Assembly (NCBI GenBank): GCA_946482375.1
Contig: CAMLRH010000088.1
Location: 1-9,392 of the forward strand
Direction of reading: 5' to 3'
Source of the DNA: an uncultured Caulobacteraceae bacterium
GTDB lineage: Bacteria > Pseudomonadota > Alphaproteobacteria > Caulobacterales > Caulobacteraceae
DNA length: 9,392 nucleotides
Notes under the pieces: generated by a model
The model's input: the letters and a program-made list of their open reading frames with translations, nothing else
Told to the model about the DNA's origin: nothing
The model's database searches: none
Program-made: the position numbers and the translations under genes
Part shown: positions 5,821 through 9,392 of the stretch, piece by piece
Layout of the letters: each line of letters starts with the position of its first letter
How positions within the stretch are numbered: position 1 is the first letter of the stretch

Positions 5821-6549
5821 TTAGGGTTGAAGCACCTCCAGCGCCTCGGGGTGGTCGAGCCGCATCGACGGCCCGCGCCGCACCGTGCCGCGAAGACGGA
5901 CCAGCTTGCCCGAGAGGGTGGCGGGCGTCTTGCCGGCCGCCTCGAGGTCGCCCACCGCGTTGGCGGGAATGCTGACGGCCAGACCCTGCACGTCCAGTTC
6001 GAGCCCGCGCACGGCGGTGACGCGCCCCTCGACGATCTGAAAGCCGCGGGCGGTGCGCAGCTCGGACGGCAGGCGGACCTGCCAGGCCGGCAGGGCCCAG
6101 AGCCCGCGCCGTTCGTTGCGCGCCTTCGCCTCGCGTTCCAGCATCTCGCGGGCCAGGGCCCGCTGGTCGGAGAAGGTGCGGACCCGCCCGGCGCCGGCCT
6201 CCAGCATCTCGCCCTGCACCCAACGGCGGCCCTTCGCGAGACGCAGGTGGGCGACCTTGCGTCCAAACGGGTCGCGCGCCGCGCCGCCGGAGAGCAGTTC
6301 GACCGACTGGCCGAGCGCCAGCCTCTCCAGTTCCGCGCGCGCCTCGGCGGCGTAGGGCTCCCGCGCCGGAAAGGACGCGAGCCCCGCCAGCTTCACCGTT
6401 TCACCGTCGTCGAGCATCACCAGATCGGGCGCGATCACCTCGGTCACCCGCGCGCGGCCGGCCGGGGCTAGCCGGTCGAGCGCGGCGCCGTCGCCGCATC
6501 CCCACAGCGTCAGAACGAGGAGGAGCGGAGCGATCCTAAGCCATTTCAC
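5821..6549 (-). CDS. SNase-like (thermonuclease family) lipoprotein with degraded active site
   Basis: The 242-aa product starts at a GTG (6549) with AGGGGG six bases upstream. A lipoprotein signal (MKWLRIAPLLLVLTLWGC) places the lipid-modified Cys at residue 18. Residues about 30-152 follow the staphylococcal nuclease fold: VTEVIAPDLVMLDDGETVKL, then LAGLASFP, then RDPFGRKVAHL, then EMLEAGAGRV and a helix ending NERRGLW. The family active-site loop is normally R-L-x-G-I-D-x-P-E; here it reads K-L-A-G-L-A-S-F-P. The Asp is lost and the catalytic Glu is missing or displaced, while the later Arg (Arg97 in FGR) is kept. A second beta-rich region (about 170-240, GRVTAVRGLELDV...VRLRGTVRRG) looks like an OB fold. 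It is probably a nucleic-acid or ligand-binding envelope protein rather than an active nuclease. It is convergent with the receiver gene and divergent from the tRNA. Confidence 0.78.
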   Translation of the reverse strand: MKWLRIAPLLLVLTLWGCGDGAALDRLAPAGRARVTEVIAPDLVMLDDGETVKLAGLASFPAREPYAAEARAELERLALGQSVELLSGGAARDPFGRKVAHLRLAKGRRWVQGEMLEAGAGRVRTFSDQRALAREMLEREAKARNERRGLWALPAWQVRLPSELRTARGFQIVEGRVTAVRGLELDVQGLAVSIPANAVGDLEAAGKTPATLSGKLVRLRGTVRRGPSMRLDHPEALEVLQP

Positions 6550-6571
6550 GCCCCGCCCCCTTGGGCTATGA
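6543..6571 (+). promoter_or_regulatory. Probable promoter of tRNA-Arg
   Basis: A -10 element CTATGA (6566-6571, within GCTATGAC) lies 12 nt before the mature tRNA end, at the right distance for a short leader. The 13 bases at 6558-6570 equal those of the rpmB promoter at 265-277. The expected -35 position (about 6543-6549, ATTTCAC) is a poor match, so this may depend on the extended -10 region. It overlaps the start of the divergent SNase-like gene. Confidence 0.45.
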
Positions 6572-6583
6572 CCACCCGCGTGC

Positions 6584-6660
6584 GGCCCGGTAGCTCAGCC
6601 GGATAGAGCAGGGCTTTCCTAAAGCCAAGGTCGGGGGTTCGAGTCCCTCCCGGGCCGCCA
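6584..6660 (+). tRNA. tRNA-Arg (anticodon CCT)
   Basis: The 77-nt gene folds as a full cloverleaf. The acceptor stem pairs 6584-6590 with 6650-6656 (seven Watson-Crick pairs), followed by discriminator G6657 and an encoded CCA (6658-6660). The D stem is GCTC/GAGC (6593-6596 and 6606-6609). The anticodon loop is TTCCTAA (6616-6622), so the anticodon is CCT, reading AGG (Arg). The T arm has GGGGG/CCCTC with one G-T pair and a TTCGAGT loop. The top pair of the anticodon stem is G6611 against A6627, a mismatch; the other four pairs are sound. No intron is seen. The gene ends 27 nt before the stop of the convergent NTF2-like gene. Confidence 0.95.
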
Positions 6661-6687
6661 GCTCAGCTCATTCGTGGAATCGGCGCC

Positions 6688-7212
6688 TCAGGCTTGCAGC
6701 CGGCTGTCGGCGATAACGCGGGCGCTGCGGTGCGAGCCGGGGTTGCGCTCGAACCAGCGCTCCGCGACCGGCTGGGTGCGCGACCAGTCCATCGTCATCT
6801 TGCGGTGGGCGATCTTCCAGACGCCGTCGCGACGCTCGAAGCGGTCGAGGTAGCGGCCTGCCATGACGAGCTCCATCGTCGGCTTGTCCGGCCGCTCCGC
6901 GTAGCGGTGGTAGGCGTGGAAATAGCTCTCCCCGAACGCCGCATCGCCGTTGAAGTCGATCAGCACGTTGCCGATGAAGTGCTGTGAGGCGGTGAAGTTG
7001 CGGCGGAGCTGCTCCAGCGCGTAGTCGGCCATTTCGTGCGCCGGGCCGAAGAACAGGCCCTCGCCGCGGTCGTCGATGGCGTCGTCGTGATAGACCGAGC
7101 GCAGCGTCGCCTCGTCGAGGCGGTCGAGCCCCCGGCAATAGAGGTAGATCAGGTCGAGGATGGCCTGGCGGTCTTCGAGCCGCGCCAACCGGGCGGAAAG
7201 GTCATTGTCCAT
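6688..7212 (-). CDS. NTF2/SnoaL-like family protein
   Basis: The 174-aa product fits the SnoaL_4 type of the NTF2-like superfamily (PF13577), a cone-shaped alpha+beta barrel that holds small ligands. Members are often annotated as ring-hydroxylating dioxygenase beta-like or steroid-isomerase-like proteins. The N-terminal helix RLEDRQAILDLIYLYCRGLDRLD (about 11-33) is typical. It is followed by VYHDDAIDD (40-48), the strand with SQHFIGNVLIDF (76-87, His78), SYFHAYHRY (96-104), and a strong C-terminal family signature AGRYLDRFERRDGVWKIAHR (118-137) and MTMDW. His78 and the Asp residues of YHDD lie where scytalone-dehydratase-like members carry catalytic groups, but the substrate cannot be told. 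The start is the ATG at 7212; no Shine-Dalgarno is evident. It lies 49 nt downstream of the membrane protein gene on the same strand and may share its transcript. Confidence 0.85.
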   Translation of the reverse strand: MDNDLSARLARLEDRQAILDLIYLYCRGLDRLDEATLRSVYHDDAIDDRGEGLFFGPAHEMADYALEQLRRNFTASQHFIGNVLIDFNGDAAFGESYFHAYHRYAERPDKPTMELVMAGRYLDRFERRDGVWKIAHRKMTMDWSRTQPVAERWFERNPGSHRSARVIADSRLQA

Positions 7213-7261
7213 CCGGCCACTGTTGCGCGGGGCGGGAAGGCCGCCAAGCGGCGCCCCAAGG

Positions 7262-7834
7262 TCAGGGGTGGGCCCGAGCGGCGTTACGGAACAGCCCCGC
7301 CGCCGCCAGCCAGATAGCGGCGAAGACGGCGGTCGAGATGGGAACCTCGGGGGCCAGCAGCGAGGCGGCCGAGCTCCAGCCGAGCGCCCAGGCGGCGACA
7401 GGAACGAGGGCGTGGACCAGCGCGGCGGCGGCCATGGTCCAGGCCATTCCGAGGGGCCTGAACCCGGCGAAGATCGAGCCGACGAGCGCGACCAGCAGCA
7501 CGAGGCCGTAGAGGAGGTTCGCCATCTCGTTCTCGCTGCCGATTATGCCGACCGCGCCGTTGATCCAGATGGTGAGGAAGCTCGCCGCCAGCACGAGACA
7601 CACGCCCAGGCGATAGGCGTTGCTGCGGGCTCGTCTCAAGGTCAGCTCGAAAGTCAGGCCCGTGCCGCCGATCAGGACGCCGGCGAAGACGAAATCGGAG
7701 GTCGTCCAGTTCACCTCGTCGGTGAACTGCATGGCGACCAGTGGCGCCAGCACCACGATCACCGCGCCCGTCCAGGCGACGATCCGGAACAGGTTCCAGA
7801 GCGGTTCGCCGGGGTTTTCGGCCATTCTTGCCAT
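7262..7834 (-). CDS. Conserved six-helix membrane protein, unknown function
   Basis: The 190-aa product has about six transmembrane segments, near residues 15-36, 46-66, 76-98, 104-125, 129-152 and 164-182. The loop before helix 2 carries EVNWTTSDFVFAG (40-52). Helix 3 runs into WINGAVGIIGSENEMAN (90-106). From memory, these two blocks recur in a group of uncharacterised alphaproteobacterial membrane proteins; I know no function for it. The ATG at 7834 is chosen over the in-frame ATG at 7852 because GGAGGA (7841-7846) stands at ideal distance from it. The gene is divergent from the membrane-anchored regulator at 7923 across 88 bp, so it is a natural candidate target of that regulator. The conserved polar loop residues (Asn42, Trp43, Asp47, Asn92, Glu101, Asn102) suggest a ligand or cofactor site, which is inference. 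Confidence 0.8.
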   Translation of the reverse strand: MARMAENPGEPLWNLFRIVAWTGAVIVVLAPLVAMQFTDEVNWTTSDFVFAGVLIGGTGLTFELTLRRARSNAYRLGVCLVLAASFLTIWINGAVGIIGSENEMANLLYGLVLLVALVGSIFAGFRPLGMAWTMAAAALVHALVPVAAWALGWSSAASLLAPEVPISTAVFAAIWLAAAGLFRNAARAHP

Positions 7835-7879
7835 TGCGACTCCTCCATGCATGAGTTGGAGCGGTCAGCCTGGCCCTCG

Positions 7880-7891
7880 CGCTCGTGAGCG
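7880..7891. promoter_or_regulatory. Candidate operator palindrome between divergent genes
   Basis: CGCTCGTGAGCG is a 5-bp inverted repeat with a 2-nt centre, in the middle of the 88-bp gap between the membrane protein gene and the winged-helix regulator. GAGCGG also occurs as a direct repeat at 7859-7864 and 7887-7892, 28 bp apart. Winged-helix regulators of the OmpR/ToxR type often bind direct repeats. In DNA this GC-rich such short matches can arise by chance. Confidence 0.25.
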
Positions 7892-7922
7892 GCATGAGCA
7901 ACGCCTGAGGTTTCGCTGAGAA

Positions 7923-8954
7923 ATGTCGCCCGGCAGCTTTCGCTTCGAACGCTTCCTGCTCGACCACGGCAACCGCCAGCTAAGGCGCGACGAGGAGCCG
8001 GTCGAGCTGAACGGCCGCTACCTTGACGCGCTGGCGCTGCTGGTCAGCGAGGCGGGGGCGCTGGTCTCCAAGGACCGCTTTATGGACGAGGTCTGGCGCG
8101 GCGTGCCCGTTACCGACGAGGCGCTGACCCAGTGCATCCGCACCCTGCGAAAGCAGCTCGGCGACGATGCGACAAGGCCTCGGTTCATCGAGACGGTGCC
8201 CAAGCATGGCTACCGTTTCATCGCGCCGGTGGAGCGCGTCGGCGAGGCGGCGCCCCGGTTCGAGCCTCGGTCCCGCGATTGGCGCGCGTTCTTCAGGATG
8301 GGCGGCGCGGGGATGGCGGGCGGCGGGCTCGCCGGTGCGCTGGGCGGGCTGTTCTACGGGCTGGCGACGTTGCAGGACGGCATGGGCGCGGTCTCGGTGC
8401 TGCTCGTCTTCATCAGCCTGACCATTCTGGTCGGCGTGGTGGGCGGCGCCGGAGTCGGCTTCGGGATCGCGGCGGCGCGGGGCCGGGCGGGCTGGTGGTG
8501 CGTCGTCGGCGGCGCGGTCGGCGGGATGCTTGTCGGCGCGATCGTGAAGCTGGTCGGCCTCGACGCCTTCAACCTGCTTTTCGGACGCTCGCCGGGCGAT
8601 GTGACGGGCGCGCCGGAAGGATTGCTGCTCGGCGGCGCGGTGGGCCTCGGGCTTTGGCTTGGCGCGCGCTGGGCGCTGTCGCTCCGGCAGAGCATTGCGG
8701 CGGCCGGCCTGATCGCGGCTTCGGCCGGCGTCGTCATCGTCCTGACCGGCGGGCGGCTGATGGGCAGCAGCCTCGACCTCCTGGCCCGCAACTTCCCCGA
8801 CTCGCGTCTGCGGCTCGATGCGGTCGGGGCGCTGTTTCGCGAAAGCGGGTTCGGGCCGGTCAGCCAGCTCGTGACCGCCGGGATCGAGGGCCTGCTGTTC
8901 GGCGCCTGCGTGGCCGGGGCGATGATCCTCGCGCGGCGCGGCCTGCGGGACTGA
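7923..8954 (+). CDS. Membrane-anchored winged-helix transcriptional regulator (ToxR/CadC-like)
   Basis: The 343-aa product has two parts. Residues 1-103 form an OmpR/PhoB-type winged-helix DNA-binding domain: FRFERFLLDHGNRQLRR, then LNGRYLDALALLVSEAGALVSKD, the recognition-helix region VTDEALTQCIRTLRKQLGDD (63-82), and the wing FIETVPKHGYRFIAPV (88-103). There is no receiver domain, so it is a one-component regulator. After a short linker, residues 125-338 hold about six Gly/Ala-rich transmembrane segments (near 125-150, 155-183, 190-212, 230-252, 256-277 and 315-338). ToxR and CadC have one membrane helix and a periplasmic sensor domain; here most of the protein is within the membrane, so the signal may be sensed in the bilayer or through a partner. 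The ATG at 7923 fits the start of the DNA-binding domain. The gene is divergent from the membrane protein at 7834 and ends 2 nt from the convergent EthD gene. Confidence 0.88.
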   Translation: MSPGSFRFERFLLDHGNRQLRRDEEPVELNGRYLDALALLVSEAGALVSKDRFMDEVWRGVPVTDEALTQCIRTLRKQLGDDATRPRFIETVPKHGYRFIAPVERVGEAAPRFEPRSRDWRAFFRMGGAGMAGGGLAGALGGLFYGLATLQDGMGAVSVLLVFISLTILVGVVGGAGVGFGIAAARGRAGWWCVVGGAVGGMLVGAIVKLVGLDAFNLLFGRSPGDVTGAPEGLLLGGAVGLGLWLGARWALSLRQSIAAAGLIAASAGVVIVLTGGRLMGSSLDLLARNFPDSRLRLDAVGALFRESGFGPVSQLVTAGIEGLLFGACVAGAMILARRGLRD

Positions 8955-8956
8955 CC

Positions 8957-9322
8957 TCAGACGATCGTGTGCTCCTCGCCCCACCAGAGCGGCGAGCGGG
9001 CGAGGTCGATGAACTTCTTCTCGTCCTCCAGCAGCATGAGGCCGGCGGCCTGCGCTTCCGGGCGGCGGCCGTTTTCGAGCACCGACTCGATGCTGTCGAA
9101 CCACAGCTCGGCGACGCCGTCGTATTCGTCGGGCGCGCCCCGGCTCTGGCGCATGCCGACGTTGGCTTCTGCCGGGAGGCTGTGGAGTTGCACGTATTTC
9201 CGGATGCGAAGCACGTCGGCGACGCTGGCGACGAGCGGGCCGTGCTGGTTAATCCAGTAGTCCTGGAAGGCCTCGCGGGTGAGGTGGGGGAGACGGACGA
9301 GGCAGAAGGTCAGCTTGATCAC
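8957..9322 (-). CDS. EthD domain-containing protein
   Basis: The 121-aa product belongs to the EthD family (PF07110), dimeric alpha-beta ferredoxin-like proteins. They were first known from ethyl tert-butyl ether degradation and include quinone- and polyketide-modifying proteins. Motifs are IKLTFCLVRLPHLTREAFQ at the N terminus, YWINQHGPLV (22-31) with the family HGPL, YDGVAELWFDS (67-77), and DEKKFIDL with SPLWWGEEHTIV at the end. The start is uncertain: the GTG at 9322 makes the protein begin at the first beta strand as is usual for the family, with GGAG ten bases upstream. The ATG at 9376 would add 18 residues (MAAKGTVRPPPSKWSPDR) that look unlike EthD sequence. The substrate is unknown. 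It is convergent with the regulator gene, only 2 nt between stops, and no terminator is visible. Confidence 0.87.
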   Translation of the reverse strand: MIKLTFCLVRLPHLTREAFQDYWINQHGPLVASVADVLRIRKYVQLHSLPAEANVGMRQSRGAPDEYDGVAELWFDSIESVLENGRRPEAQAAGLMLLEDEKKFIDLARSPLWWGEEHTIV

Positions 9323-9392
9323 GCGATCTGGACTCCACTTGGATGGGGGAGGGCGCACAGTGCCTTTCGCCGCCATCGCTTTCCAGAGCCCG

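Noticed and set aside
5129..6223. A 364-codon minus-strand open frame spanning the receiver gene, the repeat and part of the SNase-like gene
   Set aside because: It crosses two well-supported genes in other frames, and its middle translates the repeat arms (SFPRKREP...AFAGMSG), a familiar artefact of this repeat type.
6584..6690. tRNA 3' end as an integration site for a mobile element
   Set aside because: No integrase, no duplicated tRNA 3' segment and no compositional shift is visible downstream; ordinary genes follow directly.
7213..7261. Hairpin GCCGC-TTG-GCGGC as a terminator between the membrane protein gene and the NTF2-like gene
   Set aside because: The stem has only 5 bp and no T-run follows on the minus strand.

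Overview
The window is high-GC, tightly packed bacterial chromosome, most likely from an alphaproteobacterium of the Caulobacteraceae (Caulobacter/Phenylobacterium/Brevundimonas type). The evidence is an alphaproteobacterial-style 97-aa ribosomal protein L28, an aerobic-type cobaltochelatase CobT, promoters resembling the Caulobacter housekeeping sigma consensus (TTGACGS ... GCTANAWC), and two families of short hairpin-forming dispersed repeats. I see no prophage, transposase, CRISPR array or recognisable defence island. It reads as core chromosome with several poorly characterised small genes.

Layout. Positions 1-145 (-) hold the first 48 codons of an exported DUF3617-type protein. The gap at 146-339 carries a strong promoter for rpmB (340-633, +). 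A terminator hairpin (656-683) separates rpmB from a convergent minus-strand cluster, read cobT (4847-2916), then a phytase-like esterase lipoprotein (2819-1827), then the FMN L-lactate dehydrogenase gene lldD (1830-685). The last two overlap by 4 nt. Two inverted copies of a 41-43 bp hairpin repeat lie between cobT and the lipoprotein gene, and one copy supplies the probable GTG start of the lipoprotein.

A 288-bp gap (4848-5135) separates cobT from a divergent plus-strand pair: a small basic-tailed 82-aa protein (5136-5384) and, overlapping it by 4 nt, a stand-alone receiver domain whose phospho-acceptor Asp is replaced by Ser (5381-5743). A perfect 23-bp inverted repeat (5745-5819) fills the gap to the convergent gene for an SNase-like lipoprotein with a degraded active site (6549-5821, -). 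Next come tRNA-Arg(CCT) at 6584-6660 (+), an NTF2/SnoaL-like protein (7212-6688, -), a six-helix conserved membrane protein (7834-7262, -), a divergent membrane-anchored winged-helix regulator (7923-8954, +), and an EthD-domain protein (9322-8957, -) at the right edge.

How the genes may work together. CobT is the large AAA+-partner subunit of cobalt insertion in aerobic B12 synthesis; its partner CobS is not in the window. LldD feeds electrons from L-lactate into the respiratory chain. The divergent regulator and membrane-protein pair (7262-8954) is the best candidate for an undescribed regulatory unit: a ToxR/CadC-like DNA-binding head fused to a polytopic membrane domain, facing a conserved membrane protein of unknown function. 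The paired small protein and pseudo-receiver is a second candidate. Both are inferences from sequence and arrangement, not established systems.
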